A stretch of 64,000 nt of DNA. Source: Alienimonas californiensis (GTDB lineage Bacteria; Planctomycetota; Planctomycetia; Planctomycetales; Planctomycetaceae). The position numbers were made by a program, and so were the translations under genes. The stretch lies in the NCBI RefSeq assembly GCF_007743815.1, contig NZ_CP036265.1, forward strand, positions 770,501-834,500. The letters are read 5' to 3'. The notes under the pieces were generated by a model. That model made no database searches. It had not been told where the DNA came from and was given only the letters and a program-made list of their open reading frames with translations. Positions 25,822-35,906 of the stretch are shown here, in pieces (the stretch's first letter is position 1; each line of letters opens with the position of its first letter).

Positions 25822-26979
25822 ATGTCCCACGCCCCCCGAGCGGCGCGTCCGCGCGTCCGCGCCGGTTTCACGCTGATTGAACTACTGGTAGTAATTGCGA
25901 TTATCGCAATCCTGGTCAGCCTGCTGCTCCCCGCCGTGCAGCAGGCCCGCGAAGCCGCCCGGCGGAGCCAGTGCCAGAACAACCTCAAGCAACTGGGGCT
26001 GGCGGCCCATAATTATCACAGCACCTACAAGGTGTTTCCGATGGGCGCCGGCGGGACGACCAAAAACCCGCCCGCGACCCAGCGCCAGCTCCACATGGAC
26101 GGCTGGATGAGCTTCCTGCCCCCGCTGGCGCCGTTTCTGGACGAAACCGCCCTGTGGAACCAGATGAGCAAGCCGCTCAGCCAGAAGATTGATTCCAGCG
26201 GCAACGTCGTCCCGCTCGATTCCTCCGAGCTGCCGTGGCCGCCGTTCGGCCGCTTCGAGCAATCGAGCTACCCGCCCAGCCGCTACCAGATCACGACCCT
26301 GCTCTGCCCGACGGACGGCTCCCCCCCGAACTCCAGCGGGTTCGGCGAGACCAACTACGCCGGGAACCTTGGGGACAACGTCACCGGGGTTTACGACACC
26401 ACGTCTTCCCAAGCCCGCGGGATGTTTATGCGGCTGCGGAACCTAGCTCTGCGGGACGCCCGCGACGGGACGGTGAACACGCTGCTGTTCGCCGAGATCG
26501 GCCGGTCTGACGACCGCAGCTACCAGGGCGGGCTTTGGCGGAATACGCCGGACTCCGGGTTCGACGAGAACACCGGCTGGGCGAACATCCAGGCCTGCGT
26601 CGAGGCGACCGAGAACCCGGACAACCCCGGCTTCTATCCCGCCGGCAGCAATTACTGGAACGACCGCGGCCGGGAGTGGATGTACGCGGTGGGTCGCTAC
26701 AACGGCTTCACCACGATCCTGCCGCCCAACGGCCCCAGTTGCAGTCATAACGGGAGCTCCCGCGAGAACTCCTTCGTGACCGCCGGCAGCTATCACACCG
26801 GCGGCATTCAGGTGACGATGGTGGACGGCAGCGTGCGGTTCCTCTCGGAAACCATCAACGCCACCACCAACCCGCCCCTGGCCACCGGCACGGCGAATGT
26901 GACCGCCGGCAAGAGCCCCTACGGCGTGTGGGGCGCCCTCGGCACCCGGGCCGGCGGCGAGGTCGTCGACGACTTCTGA
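25822..26979 (+). CDS. DUF1559 prepilin-like protein
   Basis: 385 residues. The N-terminal type IV prepilin signal reads [18 protein letters not shown], with cleavage expected after Gly and Phe at +1. It is followed by the DUF1559 signature [20 protein letters not shown]. Further family marks are [18 protein letters not shown] and [22 protein letters not shown]1559 proteins are processed by the type II secretion/type IV pilus peptidase and are hugely expanded in planctomycetes; their exact role is unknown. A second copy lies at 33638-34798. Early codons include unusually AT-rich ones (GTAGTAATTGCGATTATCGC), a feature shared by highly conserved prepilin leaders. Confidence 0.92.
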   Translation: MSHAPRAARPRVRAGFTLIELLVVIAIIAILVSLLLPAVQQAREAARRSQCQNNLKQLGLAAHNYHSTYKVFPMGAGGTTKNPPATQRQLHMDGWMSFLPPLAPFLDETALWNQMSKPLSQKIDSSGNVVPLDSSELPWPPFGRFEQSSYPPSRYQITTLLCPTDGSPPNSSGFGETNYAGNLGDNVTGVYDTTSSQARGMFMRLRNLALRDARDGTVNTLLFAEIGRSDDRSYQGGLWRNTPDSGFDENTGWANIQACVEATENPDNPGFYPAGSNYWNDRGREWMYAVGRYNGFTTILPPNGPSCSHNGSSRENSFVTAGSYHTGGIQVTMVDGSVRFLSETINATTNPPLATGTANVTAGKSPYGVWGALGTRAGGEVVDDF

Positions 26980-27043
26980 GCCGCAGCGCCGTCCTGATTG
27001 AAGCGTACGAACGCCCCCTCCGGTCCGCCGGCGGGGGCGTCGT

Positions 27044-28390
27044 CTATGGGCCGCTCGCCGACGCCCGCGGCAGACCGCCGCCCTGCTGCGCGTGCCGGGC
27101 CAGTTCGGCGGCGAGCGACTGACGAACCCGCCGCTGCTCGTCCGTCAGCGGTTCGGTCAGTTCCTCCTCCGCCGGGTCCAGCGGGTCGCCGGCGTCGAAG
27201 AACCGGCCGTCGGCGTACAGCCGGTAGCGGCCGTCCCGGGCGAAGGCCCCGGCCTGCTGGTTGATGCGGGCGTTGTGCCGCGGGTCGTACCAGACGAACG
27301 CCGCCGTCCGGGGGGGCTTGACGGGCGAGCCGTCCGCGGCGAAAGGGCTCGCGCCGTCTCCGCCGTTCTCCCCCGACGAGGGCGGGACCGGCACGCCGGC
27401 CAGCGTGCAGACGGTCGGCAGCAGATCGGAGAAGTCGACCGGCCGATCAGCCGTCGCCCCCGCCGGCACGCGGCTCGGCAGGGAGACGATCAGCGGCACC
27501 CACGTCCCGCGGTCGTTCAACAAGCCCTTCCCGCCGCGGTACGGGCCGTGCGGCGTCGGGCAGACGACGGACGGATGCGTGCCGTTGTCGCCGCAGAACA
27601 GGATCGCCGTGTTCTCCCGCAGCCCGGCCGCCTCCAGCCCGGCGACGATCCGGCCGACCAGCCGGTCCGTATAGCGGACCATCTCCGGGAAATGTTTGGG
27701 ATCGGCCTGCGCCTTCCCCGTCGGCGGCCCGGTCTCCGGCGTTTGGAGGAACGGGTCGTGGGTGAGGACCATCGGGTAATAGGCAAGGAACGGCCGGTCG
27801 TCGTCCCGGGCCGCGAACTCCAGCAGGGCGTCGCCGAACAGGTCCGGGCCGTACTCGTCCCGGGCGGAGCGGCGGATCGCGCCGCCGGTTTCCAGCTTCG
27901 GGTTCCAGTACCGCGGCCCCTTGTCGCCGTGCCCGGGGCGCCTAGAAAGCTGCCAAAGGAGGTGTTCGTCGAACCCCCAGTCGGCCGGGTCGATCGCGTC
28001 CGGCCGGTCCGGGCCGTCGCCGGAGAGCTGCCATTTGCCGAACACGCCGGTGCGAAAGCCGGCCTCGCGGAAGACGTCGCCGATCGTCCGCTCCTCCGGC
28101 GGGAGGAAGCCGAACTCGACGTAGTTTCGATAATTATACTTCCCCGTCATCAGCACGACCCGGCTGGGCGTGCACAGCGGCTGGCTGAAGCACCGCGTGA
28201 ACCGCGTCCCGCCGGCCGCCAGCGCGTCCAGATGCGGCGTCGGCGGGGCGGCCGGGTTGTAGCAGGAGAGCCACTCCGCCCCGAGGTCGTCCGCCATGAT
28301 CAGCACGACGTTCGTCGGCCGCCGCTCCGGCGACACATCGAGCGACGGGCCCCCGCCGACCGCGGCCAGCAGGGCGAGGGCGAAGGACAT
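27044..28390 (-). CDS. Sulfatase
   Basis: 448 residues: a short signal peptide (1-15) then an alkaline-phosphatase-superfamily sulfatase domain beginning TNVVLIMADDLGAEW. The formylglycine motif is C-T-P-S-R with Cys73 as the residue to be oxidised. Metal and substrate residues occur in MTGKYNYRNY, GKWQLSG and FCGDNGTH. It probably hydrolyses sulfate esters of algal-type polysaccharides outside the cytoplasm. No anaerobic or FGE-type maturase is in the window. The C-terminal subdomain ends in a charged tail. It is transcribed after the pyrophosphatase gene on the same strand, 39 bases downstream. Confidence 0.93.
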   Translation of the reverse strand: MSFALALLAAVGGGPSLDVSPERRPTNVVLIMADDLGAEWLSCYNPAAPPTPHLDALAAGGTRFTRCFSQPLCTPSRVVLMTGKYNYRNYVEFGFLPPEERTIGDVFREAGFRTGVFGKWQLSGDGPDRPDAIDPADWGFDEHLLWQLSRRPGHGDKGPRYWNPKLETGGAIRRSARDEYGPDLFGDALLEFAARDDDRPFLAYYPMVLTHDPFLQTPETGPPTGKAQADPKHFPEMVRYTDRLVGRIVAGLEAAGLRENTAILFCGDNGTHPSVVCPTPHGPYRGGKGLLNDRGTWVPLIVSLPSRVPAGATADRPVDFSDLLPTVCTLAGVPVPPSSGENGGDGASPFAADGSPVKPPRTAAFVWYDPRHNARINQQAGAFARDGRYRLYADGRFFDAGDPLDPAEEELTEPLTDEQRRVRQSLAAELARHAQQGGGLPRASASGP

Positions 28391-28429
28391 CGGCGGGTCT
28401 CGAACGGGCGGGCGCGAGCCCGGCCGGCC

Positions 28430-28978
28430 TCAGTGGTGGTAGTGGAAGCCGGCCCGGCGCTGGCGGTTATAGCGTTCCAGGGCGTCCTCGATAATCGGCT
28501 TGGCGACGTCCACGGACTGGATCTCGTCCACCTCGACCGCCTTGCCCTCCAGCTGTTTATAATCCTGGAAGAAGCGGCGGATCATGCTCAGCCGGTGCGG
28601 GGGCAGCTCGGCGGCGTCGGTGTAGGGGTTATATTCCGGGTCGTCGGTGGCCACGGCGATGACCTTGTGGTCCTTCTTGCCGGCGTCGATCATCGTCATG
28701 ATGCCGATCACCCGGCTGTTCACGATCGTCAACGGGTCCACGGCCTCCTTGCAGAGCACCAGCACGTCGAGGGGGTCGTCGTCCTCGGCGAGGGTCTGCG
28801 GGACGAAGCCGTAGTTCGCCGGGTAGTAGACCGCCGAGTACAGCATCCGGTCCAGCCGGAGCAGGCCCGTCTCCTTGTCGAGCTCGTACTTGACCGAGGA
28901 CCCCATTGGGATCTCCACGATCGTCTGAAAGGCGGTCGGCAGATTTTCGCCGGGGGAGACGTCGTGCCAGGGGTGCAT
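28430..28978 (-). CDS. ppa: Inorganic pyrophosphatase
   Basis: A 182-residue family I soluble pyrophosphatase that hydrolyses PPi in the cytoplasm. Active-site sequences are visible: the Lys/Glu segment IVEIPMGSSVKYELDKETG, YPANYGFVPQT, and the metal-binding DDDPLDVLVL followed by DAGKKDHKVIAV. The ATG at 28978 is used (protein begins MHPWHDV); the in-frame codon six bases upstream is TTG. The C-terminal end YHYHH is unusual but short. Confidence 0.95.
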   Translation of the reverse strand: MHPWHDVSPGENLPTAFQTIVEIPMGSSVKYELDKETGLLRLDRMLYSAVYYPANYGFVPQTLAEDDDPLDVLVLCKEAVDPLTIVNSRVIGIMTMIDAGKKDHKVIAVATDDPEYNPYTDAAELPPHRLSMIRRFFQDYKQLEGKAVEVDEIQSVDVAKPIIEDALERYNRQRRAGFHYHH

Positions 28979-29166
28979 AGCCAACGGTCAGCAGAGGTAA
29001 AAGCGAGCGGCGGACGGGCGAGCCGCCCCAGCATAACCCAGAGCCGCCCCCGGAAGGCGACCGCAACCGCCCCGAACCGGCGCCCGGGCCCCGCGGCGCC
29101 GGCGAAATCCGCTCAGGAGGACGTCCACCGCCCCCCGCCCCCTCCCCGCCGGGGTCCCGGCGGCGG

Positions 29167-29172
29167 TACGCT
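29167..29172 (+). promoter_or_regulatory. Candidate -10 element TACGCT
   Basis: TACGCT preceded by CGG, 76 bases before the GTG start of the kinase gene. It fits the TANNNT set in this window. No clear -35. Confidence 0.3.
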
Positions 29173-29247
29173 GGGAGGCGTCGCGGCGCCCCGCCCCGCA
29201 CTACCCCGCTGGCCGACCGCCGTTCTCCCCGTCCGTCGCTCACGCCC

Positions 29248-32085
29248 GTGCCTGCCACGCGTCCCCTGCCCGCAACGCGTTCCGCCGCCCGCACGCCGCC
29301 GGCGCTACCGGAGCGGTATCGGCCGCTCGAGCGGATCGGCGTCGGCGGCATCGGCGAGGTCTGGCGGGCGACCGACCTGAATCTGGAACGCGATCTCGCC
29401 GTCAAAGTGCTGCGGGCCGATCGCCGCACCCCCGATCACGCCGCCCGGCTGGTCCGCGAGGCGCTGCTCACCGGCCGCCTGCAACACCCGGGCGTCCCGC
29501 CGGTCGTGGAACGGGGCGAGAGCCTCGACGACGCGGCGGCCAGTCCGTTCTTCGCCATGAAGCTGGTCGGCGGGCGGACCCTGCGGCAGATGTTGCGGGG
29601 CAAGCCGCGGCCCGATCAGGCCCGCTTGCTGGGCGTGTTCCGGCAGGTCTGCGAGGCGGTCGGCTTCGCCCACGCCAACGGCGTGATTCACCGGGACATC
29701 AAGCCGGCCAACGTGATGGTCGGCGATCACGGCGAGGTCCAGGTGATGGACTGGGGCATGGCCCGCCTGCTGAAGGAACCGGACGACGAATCGTCCCTGC
29801 TCTCCAGCTTCTCCGAGCAATGGACGGCCCCCACCCCGCCGACCCCCGCCCTGCAGGAGTCCGGCCCCGCGGAGCCCAGCGTCCACGCCCACGGCGACGA
29901 AACCGTTCTCACCCCCGGCCTGACGGCGACTGACGACGACAACGCCGACGAGTTCAACGACGGCGGGCCACACACTCTCGGGCCGAGCGACTCCTATACC
30001 GACGCCCCCTCCGGCGACAAAAGCACGACCCGCACGCCGGGGACCGGCCCGACCGTCGCTGACGCGATGGCGACGATGACCGTGGCCGGCTTCGGCTTCG
30101 GCACGCCGGCCTACATGCCGCCGGAACAGGCCCGCGGGGAGACGGACCGCATCGACGCCCGCAGCGACGTGTTCGGCCTGGGGGCGGTGCTGTGCGTGAT
30201 TCTCACCCGGCAGGCTCCGTTCGAGGCGGGCGACGCGCTGGACAGCCTGCGGAAGGCCGCCGCGGCGGACCTCGGCCCGGCGTTCGCCTGGCTGGACGCC
30301 TGCGGGGCGGACGCCCCGCTGACGGACCTCTGCCGCCGCTGCCTGAGCCCCGACCCCGCCGACCGCCCGGCGAACGGCGCCGCCGTGGCGGACGCGATCC
30401 GCGACTACGAGAACGGCGTCCGCGAGAAACTGGAACAGGAGCGGGCCGACCGGGCCGCCGCCGAGGTGCGGGTCGTCGAGGAACGCAAGCGGCGCCGGGT
30501 CGGCGTCGCGGCGCTGGCGGCGCTACTGGTGGCCGGCGTCGCCGGCACCCTGTGGTACGACGCGGCGGACCGCCTGGGCGTGGTGCGGGAAGAGCGAGCC
30601 GTGGCCCAGGCGGCCCGCATCCAGGCGGTCAAGGCCCGGCAGGAAGAGGAGAGCGCCCGGATCGAAGCCGAAGCGGCCCGCCGGGCGGCGGTCCGTGCCG
30701 AGGGGGACTCAGAACGGCGCCGCCTCCTGGCCGAGGCCGCCCAGCGGGTCGCCGCCGCGGCGGAGACGAGAGCCCGGGCCGCCGCCGCGCAGTCGGAGGC
30801 AGCCGCCAAAACGGCGGAGCAGGAACGTCTGCAGGCGGAGATGCGGCGGGACGAGGCGGTTCAAGCCGTCGCCCTGGCCGAGAAGGGGAAAGCGGAAGCC
30901 CTCGCCGCCGCGGAGGCGGCCCGGCAGGAACGCGAGGCCCTCGCCGCCGCGGAGACCGCCGCGGAGGTGCGTCGGCTGGTGGATCAGGCCACGGTGCGGC
31001 GGGACGCCGGCCAGTACGCCGCCGCCGCCGACCTGCTGGACGCCGCCGCCCGCCTCGCCCCGACGGCCGACGAGCAGCTTTCGCCGAACCTGCTGCGGGA
31101 CGCCCGCCGGCACCTGACGGTCGCCGCGGACCTGGAAAACGCCCGCCTGCCCCGCGCCGGCGCCGACGCCTCGCAAGACGCCGGTCAGCCCCGCAACGTC
31201 GTCGCGGCGCCCGACGCCGGGGACCGCTTCGCCGCGATCTTCGACGCCTACGGCCTGGACGTACTCGGCGGAGCACCGGAAACGAGCGGCCGGGCGGTCG
31301 CAGCCAGCCCGGTTGCCCCGGCGCTGCTGGCAGGGCTGGACGAGTGGGCGCGGGCGGCCGCGAAGGCGGGGGACGCGGACGCCTCCCGTCGCCTGCGGGC
31401 CGTCGCCGCCGCCGCCGACCCGACCCCGCTCCGCGAGGCCCTCGCCGCCGGGGAATCCGGCCGGGTGACCCGGCTGCTCTTGACGGAGGTGTCGCCCCGG
31501 GAGGTGCCCCCGCAGACCGCGGCGCTGGTGGCGCATCTGCTCGCCGCGGACGAGTCGCCCCGGGTGCAGGCGGCGGCGACGCTCTGGCTGGACGTGTCCA
31601 TCGACGTGCACCCCGGCGACTACTGGCTGCGGCGCCTGCGGGCGGAGTTCGCCGGGGAGGGCGCCGCGGAGTCGCGGCGGCGGGTCGAATCGCTGCTGGT
31701 CGCCGCGGCCCTGCGGCCGGACGCGGTGGAAGGACGCTTCGCCCTCGCCCTGGCGCTGGAGGACGCCGACCGCCAATCGGAGGCCGCCGCGGAGTACCGC
31801 CAGGTGGCCGAGGCGGCCGGGGCGACGGAGGCTGCGTTCGCCCGCGTTGCGACGCGGCGTCTGGCGGCGCTGAACCTGCCCGCCCCGGGCACCCCGGTGG
31901 CCCAGGCCGTCCCGAATCCGGCGGCGCTTCCCGCACGCTCGTCGACCAAATCGTTCATCGTTCCGGCGCCTGAACTCCCCCTCCAGGAATCCAACACGGA
32001 CGACGAGGCGCCGACGCTCTCCGGTTGGGCGCAAGCCGCCGGCTTAGGCGAGCAGGACCTGCCGCCCGCACCCGAAACGCCGTAG
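29248..32085 (+). CDS. Large membrane Ser/Thr protein kinase with expanded activation loop
   Basis: 945 residues. The Hanks-type kinase domain has the G-loop GVGGIGEVW (31-39), catalytic Lys53 (LAVKVL), HRDIKPAN (148-155) and DWG (168-170, in place of DFG). Between DWG and [10 protein letters not shown] (285-294) lies an insertion of about 115 residues rich in Thr, Ser, Asp and Pro; this segment is normally about 25 residues. A transmembrane helix follows at about 418-437, then a long Ala/Glu/Arg coiled coil (about 445-625). The helical C-terminal region is TPR-like, with repeats near 755-850. The start is a GTG just before the kinase domain. Regulated targets are unknown. It ends in front of a palindromic element shared with the convergent polyketide synthase gene. 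Confidence 0.9.
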   Translation: MPATRPLPATRSAARTPPALPERYRPLERIGVGGIGEVWRATDLNLERDLAVKVLRADRRTPDHAARLVREALLTGRLQHPGVPPVVERGESLDDAAASPFFAMKLVGGRTLRQMLRGKPRPDQARLLGVFRQVCEAVGFAHANGVIHRDIKPANVMVGDHGEVQVMDWGMARLLKEPDDESSLLSSFSEQWTAPTPPTPALQESGPAEPSVHAHGDETVLTPGLTATDDDNADEFNDGGPHTLGPSDSYTDAPSGDKSTTRTPGTGPTVADAMATMTVAGFGFGTPAYMPPEQARGETDRIDARSDVFGLGAVLCVILTRQAPFEAGDALDSLRKAAAADLGPAFAWLDACGADAPLTDLCRRCLSPDPADRPANGAAVADAIRDYENGVREKLEQERADRAAAEVRVVEERKRRRVGVAALAALLVAGVAGTLWYDAADRLGVVREERAVAQAARIQAVKARQEEESARIEAEAARRAAVRAEGDSERRRLLAEAAQRVAAAAETRARAAAAQSEAAAKTAEQERLQAEMRRDEAVQAVALAEKGKAEALAAAEAARQEREALAAAETAAEVRRLVDQATVRRDAGQYAAAADLLDAAARLAPTADEQLSPNLLRDARRHLTVAADLENARLPRAGADASQDAGQPRNVVAAPDAGDRFAAIFDAYGLDVLGGAPETSGRAVAASPVAPALLAGLDEWARAAAKAGDADASRRLRAVAAAADPTPLREALAAGESGRVTRLLLTEVSPREVPPQTAALVAHLLAADESPRVQAAATLWLDVSIDVHPGDYWLRRLRAEFAGEGAAESRRRVESLLVAAALRPDAVEGRFALALALEDADRQSEAAAEYRQVAEAAGATEAAFARVATRRLAALNLPAPGTPVAQAVPNPAALPARSSTKSFIVPAPELPLQESNTDDEAPTLSGWAQAAGLGEQDLPPAPETP

Positions 32086-32099
32086 CCCGGCGAAACGAC

Positions 32100-32168
32100 A
32101 GCCCGAGGCGCAAACCGAGGCCGGGTGACGTTGGCTATATCGCGCCGCCTCGGCTCGCGCCTCGGGCT
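32100..32168. repeat. Palindromic element, divergent copy
   Basis: Arms 32100-32120 (AGCCCGAGGCGCAAACCGAG core) and 32148-32168 are near-complementary. This is a diverged member of the AGCCCGAAGCGCAAGCGAGG family found at 35803, 42988 and 56962. It sits exactly between convergent genes. Confidence 0.8.
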
Positions 32169-32196
32169 GCCATTGCTTCCCCCGGGTGACCGGAAG

Positions 32197-33396
32197 TCAG
32201 CCGAACAGCGCCGCCTCGACAGTCAGGCCGGGGCCGAAGCCCACGGCGACGACCGGGCCGTCGGACGCCTTCGCCCCCGCCAATCCGCGGGCGGACCGCA
32301 GTCGGTCCAGCAAGAACAGGATCGTGGGGCTGGACAGGTTGCCCACCTCAGCCAGCAGGGCGCGGGACGGGTCCAGTTCGCGTTCCCCCAGCCCCAGCGC
32401 CTCGGCGGCGGCGTCGAGGATCGCCGGGCCGCCGGGGTGCACCGCCCAAGTGCCCACCTCGGCCCGGGTCAGGCCGAACGTGCTGAGCCACTCGTCCATC
32501 CAGCCGGCGAGGTGGGCCCGGATCGCCACCGGCACGGCCAGTTCGAGCGTCATCAGGAAGCCGGCGTCGCCCACCCGCCAGGTCATCGCGTCGGCGGTGT
32601 CCGCCAGCACGACCGACCCGCTGCCGAGCAATCGATACGGAGCGGTCGCAGTCTTCGGTTCGTCCGAGACACCCGCCGTCGGGGGGTCCGGGCGGAAGTC
32701 GGCGCCGGTACAGAGCATGGCGGCGGCCCCGTCGGCGAACAGGGCGTTGGCGATCACCTGCCCGGAGTCCGCCACCGGGTCCGGCGTGTATTGATGGTGC
32801 AGGCTGCACAGTTCCACCGCGGTCAGCAGCACCGCGGCGGAGGGGTCGGCGGCGCACAGCGCCCCGGCGACCCGCAGGCCGTTCAGGGCGGCGTGACAGC
32901 CCATGAACCCCACATGCGTACGTCCCACCGAGCGCGGCAGGCCGAGGTCCTCGATCAGGGCGCAATCCACGCCGGGGGCGGCGAACCCGGTGCAACTGAC
33001 CGTCACCGACTGCGTGACGCGGCCGGGGTGAACGCCGGCGTCCGCCAGCGCCGCGGCGGCGGCCCGCACGGCCAGCGGGCCGGCGTGCTTCTCGTAGGCA
33101 ATGATGCGGTCGCCGGTGGTGGGCGCCCCGGCGTGCGTGCCGGGGCCGGGGGGATAGAAGGGCACGCGATCCGGCTCCGTGCCGGAGCTGTCGGGGTCGA
33201 CCAGCACAAGGTGCCGCTTCTTCACCCCGACCTTGCGATACAGCGCCGCGATCCGGCGGCGCCCGGCCTCCCCGTCGGGCCCGGCCGGCGGCCCGGTGCG
33301 GCCGGCGAGCACGCCGGTGTCCCCCTGTTCGATCCACCCGGCAGGCAGGGCGGTGCCGATCCCCGACACGGTGCAACTCAGGGGGGACGGCGACAT
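32197..33396 (-). CDS. Type III polyketide synthase
   Basis: A 399-residue chalcone/stilbene-synthase-type enzyme, the usual length. The catalytic triad is intact: Cys167 in FMGCHAAL, His320 in [10 protein letters not shown], Asn353 in VGNLSSPT. The C-terminal family signature is [10 protein letters not shown]. It should condense malonyl-CoA units onto an acyl-CoA starter as a homodimer in the cytoplasm and release alkylpyrones or resorcinols; the product cannot be predicted. No methyltransferase, oxidase or other tailoring gene adjoins it: the neighbours are a kinase (convergent) and a prepilin gene (divergent). The ATG at 33396 starts the conserved N-terminus; the frame is open further upstream but overlaps the divergent gene's region. 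Confidence 0.92.
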   Translation of the reverse strand: MSPSPLSCTVSGIGTALPAGWIEQGDTGVLAGRTGPPAGPDGEAGRRRIAALYRKVGVKKRHLVLVDPDSSGTEPDRVPFYPPGPGTHAGAPTTGDRIIAYEKHAGPLAVRAAAAALADAGVHPGRVTQSVTVSCTGFAAPGVDCALIEDLGLPRSVGRTHVGFMGCHAALNGLRVAGALCAADPSAAVLLTAVELCSLHHQYTPDPVADSGQVIANALFADGAAAMLCTGADFRPDPPTAGVSDEPKTATAPYRLLGSGSVVLADTADAMTWRVGDAGFLMTLELAVPVAIRAHLAGWMDEWLSTFGLTRAEVGTWAVHPGGPAILDAAAEALGLGERELDPSRALLAEVGNLSSPTILFLLDRLRSARGLAGAKASDGPVVAVGFGPGLTVEAALFG

Positions 33397-33587
33397 ACGG
33401 CAGAGCCGGGAGCGGAACGCGGAACGGAGGCCCAGCTTACGCCTCCGCCGACCATTTGGGCGCCTCCGCTCCGTTCGGCGGATCGGTTCGCGTCGGTTCG
33501 CTCCGATCAAAGGTTTTCGAAACGACTTTGCGGCGTTCGCCTCGCCTTGCCCCGACCCGAGCCGACTCCGAGGCCCGGCAATTCGGT

Positions 33588-33593
33588 TAGAAT
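33588..33593 (+). promoter_or_regulatory. Candidate -10 element TAGAAT
   Basis: TAGAAT within CGGTTAGAATCGGC, 45 bases before ATG 33638 of the second DUF1559 gene. No clear -35. Confidence 0.4.
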
Positions 33594-33637
33594 CGGCGCC
33601 GATCGATCCGTCGCCGCCCCGCTCCCCCAGGCCCGCC

Positions 33638-34798
33638 ATGCACGCCCCGCCCCCCCGCCGCCGCCCGGCGAGCCGGTCCGGCTTCACGCTGATCGAACTG
33701 GTCGTGGTGGTTCTGATCGTACTAATTCTGATCTCCCTGTTGTTGCCGAACGTCGAACAGGCCCGCGAAGCGGCCCGCCGGAGCCAGTGCCAGAACAACC
33801 TGAAACAGCTCGGGCTGGCGATGCACAATTATCATGCCACCCATAAGCTGTTCCCCACGCAGGGCGGCGGCACGAGCGCGGCCGGCGAGGAGGGAAATGC
33901 GGAGGAACTGTCGGCGTTCGTGGCACTGACGCCGTATATCGATGCGTCTCGCCACTGGAACGTCATTGCACAACGTTTGGCTGAGAATGCCGACGGCTCC
34001 CCCCGCACCCCGCCCTGGCCGGCGATGGGGCCGGAGCCGGGGAACCGCAATTACGGGCCGTGGCAGACGCAGAACTCCGTGTTCCTCTGCCCCTCCGACC
34101 CGGCCGGCCCCGCCAACACCGGCGGACCGGAGGACGTGATGGCGGATACGAACTATGCCTTCAACGCTGGCGACAACGCCGCCGGCGGCTACGGCGCGGT
34201 GGAGGTCGAGGGCGGCGGCCGTCCGGCGGCCCGCGGGGCGTTCGTGTTTCGGGAGTGGATCGCGCTGGACGACTTCGCCGACGGAACCGCGACCACGCTG
34301 CTGTTCGCCGAGATCGGCCGCGGCGACGGGGGGCGGTCCTATCAGGGCTACGCCCTGCGGAACGCCGGCGCCGCAAAGCCCCCGCTGGAATACGACGACG
34401 AACGCGGCGTGCTGAACCCCTCCGCCTGCCTCGCCGCGGCCGGCAACGTGAGCGAACCGCAAACCTACCCGACGGCGGCCGCCCTGCACGCCCGCGGGAG
34501 TCGGTGGAACGACGCGGGCGGCGTCTACACCGGGTTCAACGCGATCCTGCCGCCCAACGGCCCGAGCTGCCTGCTGACGAACGACCCCCGCAGCCCGGGG
34601 CTGCTCTCCGCCGGCTCCTTCCACACGGGCGGGGTGCAGGTCGGGATGGTCGACGGCAGCGTGACCTTCATCAGCGAAACGATCGACGCCGGCGACCCGG
34701 GCGCCGCGGGCGTGACGGACGGCGAAAGCCCCTACGGTGTGTGGGGCGCCCTGAGCACCCGGGCCGGCGGCGACACGGTCGACGTCGACCAGTACTGA
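33638..34798 (+). CDS. DUF1559 prepilin-like protein
   Basis: 386 residues with prepilin signal [18 protein letters not shown] and the following [18 protein letters not shown] typical of DUF1559. The C-terminal motifs [25 protein letters not shown] and [13 protein letters not shown] match those of the copy at 25822-26979, so the two are paralogues. The Ile/Val composition of the transmembrane stretch differs, and the loop between about 60 and 250 is diverged. It should be processed by prepilin peptidase and displayed from the inner membrane or assembled; the role is unknown. It is divergent from the type III PKS gene. Confidence 0.92.
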   Translation: MHAPPPRRRPASRSGFTLIELVVVVLIVLILISLLLPNVEQAREAARRSQCQNNLKQLGLAMHNYHATHKLFPTQGGGTSAAGEEGNAEELSAFVALTPYIDASRHWNVIAQRLAENADGSPRTPPWPAMGPEPGNRNYGPWQTQNSVFLCPSDPAGPANTGGPEDVMADTNYAFNAGDNAAGGYGAVEVEGGGRPAARGAFVFREWIALDDFADGTATTLLFAEIGRGDGGRSYQGYALRNAGAAKPPLEYDDERGVLNPSACLAAAGNVSEPQTYPTAAALHARGSRWNDAGGVYTGFNAILPPNGPSCLLTNDPRSPGLLSAGSFHTGGVQVGMVDGSVTFISETIDAGDPGAAGVTDGESPYGVWGALSTRAGGDTVDVDQY

Positions 34799-34810
34799 GC
34801 CAGCCCCGGC

Positions 34811-35608
34811 TCAGCGGCGGGTCAGACGCACCGCGGGGGCGCGGGTGCCGGCGACGCGGACGGCGCCGTCGTCGATCTCCACCTCTTCCAACACCGCCCG
34901 GTTGGCGTCCCGGGCATTGAGGGTGACGATCAGCGCCGGCGGGGCGCTCGCGTCCTCGCCGGGGGCCAGGTCCCACTCGTGATCCACGTGGTACTTCTCC
35001 AGAAACTTGGAGACGTGCGGGGCGAACGTGCGGGGGTCCAGCGGGAACAGCCCGGCCATCAGCCCCTCGACGTGCAGGGCCACCTGGTTCGGGCCCCGCA
35101 TCTCCGGCCGCAGGGCGAGGCTGACCACGCCGTCGAACTTGGAACTGGTCAGGCGGAAGCCCAGCCGCACCAACCCCGGGCGGGTGAGGTCCACCCGCGG
35201 GTCCGACACGCCGCCGGGGATCTGATCGCCGAAGCGTTCCGGCAGGCCCTCGGCGAGCCAGCCGTTCACCTCGTCCTGGGTGAAGCGCTGCTCCCAGGAG
35301 TTGCCGTACTCCATGTCCCGGGCCAGCTCGACGGTGCGGTCGGCGAAGGCCTCGGCCTGCTCCCGCAGCTCGGCGGGGGGCGTTTCCTCGAGGGCCTCGG
35401 TGTAGAAGTCCGGCGTGCCGTCGGCGAGGTACCAGACCGCCAGACCCGCCGCCGTCAACGCCCCCAGCACGAAGCCCACCAGCAGCGTGAGGATCGTCCC
35501 CCCGAACGACCGGCGGCGGGCCGTGCCGGACCGCTCGGCGGAGGACGAATCGGCAGACGCCGAGAAGGCGGCCGGGGTCGCGGTGGACACGGCGGAGGCT
35601 CCCGTCAT
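34811..35608 (-). CDS. Hypothetical single-pass membrane protein
   Basis: 265 residues: a Ser/Ala-rich cytoplasmic N-terminus, one transmembrane helix (about 40-63, TILTLLVGFVLGALTAAGLA), then a soluble domain. The domain begins with a helical segment (ELREQAEAFADRTVELARD) followed by a beta-rich part (GFRLTSSKFDGVVSLALRPE). No known family, though the domain resembles the lipid-binding or assembly-type domains often attached to a single helix. It is convergent with the DUF1559 gene, with 12 bases between the stops. Confidence 0.65.
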   Translation of the reverse strand: MTGASAVSTATPAAFSASADSSSAERSGTARRRSFGGTILTLLVGFVLGALTAAGLAVWYLADGTPDFYTEALEETPPAELREQAEAFADRTVELARDMEYGNSWEQRFTQDEVNGWLAEGLPERFGDQIPGGVSDPRVDLTRPGLVRLGFRLTSSKFDGVVSLALRPEMRGPNQVALHVEGLMAGLFPLDPRTFAPHVSKFLEKYHVDHEWDLAPGEDASAPPALIVTLNARDANRAVLEEVEIDDGAVRVAGTRAPAVRLTRR

Positions 35609-35802
35609 GGGAATCGCAGCCCGAGTCGCAGCGGGCCAGGGAGCGGCCCGGCGGCGCGCGACGGGACGCGGGGATGGGAATCCAACGGTAAATCACCCCG
35701 GCAGTGTGGTCAACGGCGGTTCGGCACGCCCTTCGCAGGCGAAGCGCCCCTGGTCATCCCCTGTTTTTCCGGGGGGTTTGTCGCGGGCCGCTTCCGGTTC
35801 GG

Positions 35803-35897
35803 ACCTCACCAGCCCGAAGCGTCAGCGAGGGTTCGCCGGTCCGAACGCCACCCGCTGCGCGGGCGGGGCCCTCGCTGACGCTTCGGGTTGGTGGGGG
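35803..35897. repeat. Palindromic element, AGCCCGAAGCG family, GTCAGC variant
   Basis: Arms 35811-35831 and 35869-35889 are built on AGCCCGAAGCGTCAGCGAGG and its complement. Pairing extends outward through CTCACC/GGTGGG to about 35803-35897. The interior carries CGGTCCGAACGCCACCCGCTG. It lies just after the stop of the YkgJ-like gene and upstream of the next minus-strand gene, a position suited to termination. Confidence 0.85.
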
Positions 35898-35906
35898 GAA
35901 CCCAAA

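Noticed and set aside
32197-34798. A biosynthetic gene cluster around the type III PKS
   Set aside because: Neighbours are a kinase, a prepilin-like protein and unknown membrane proteins; no tailoring, transport or regulatory genes of a cluster are recognisable.
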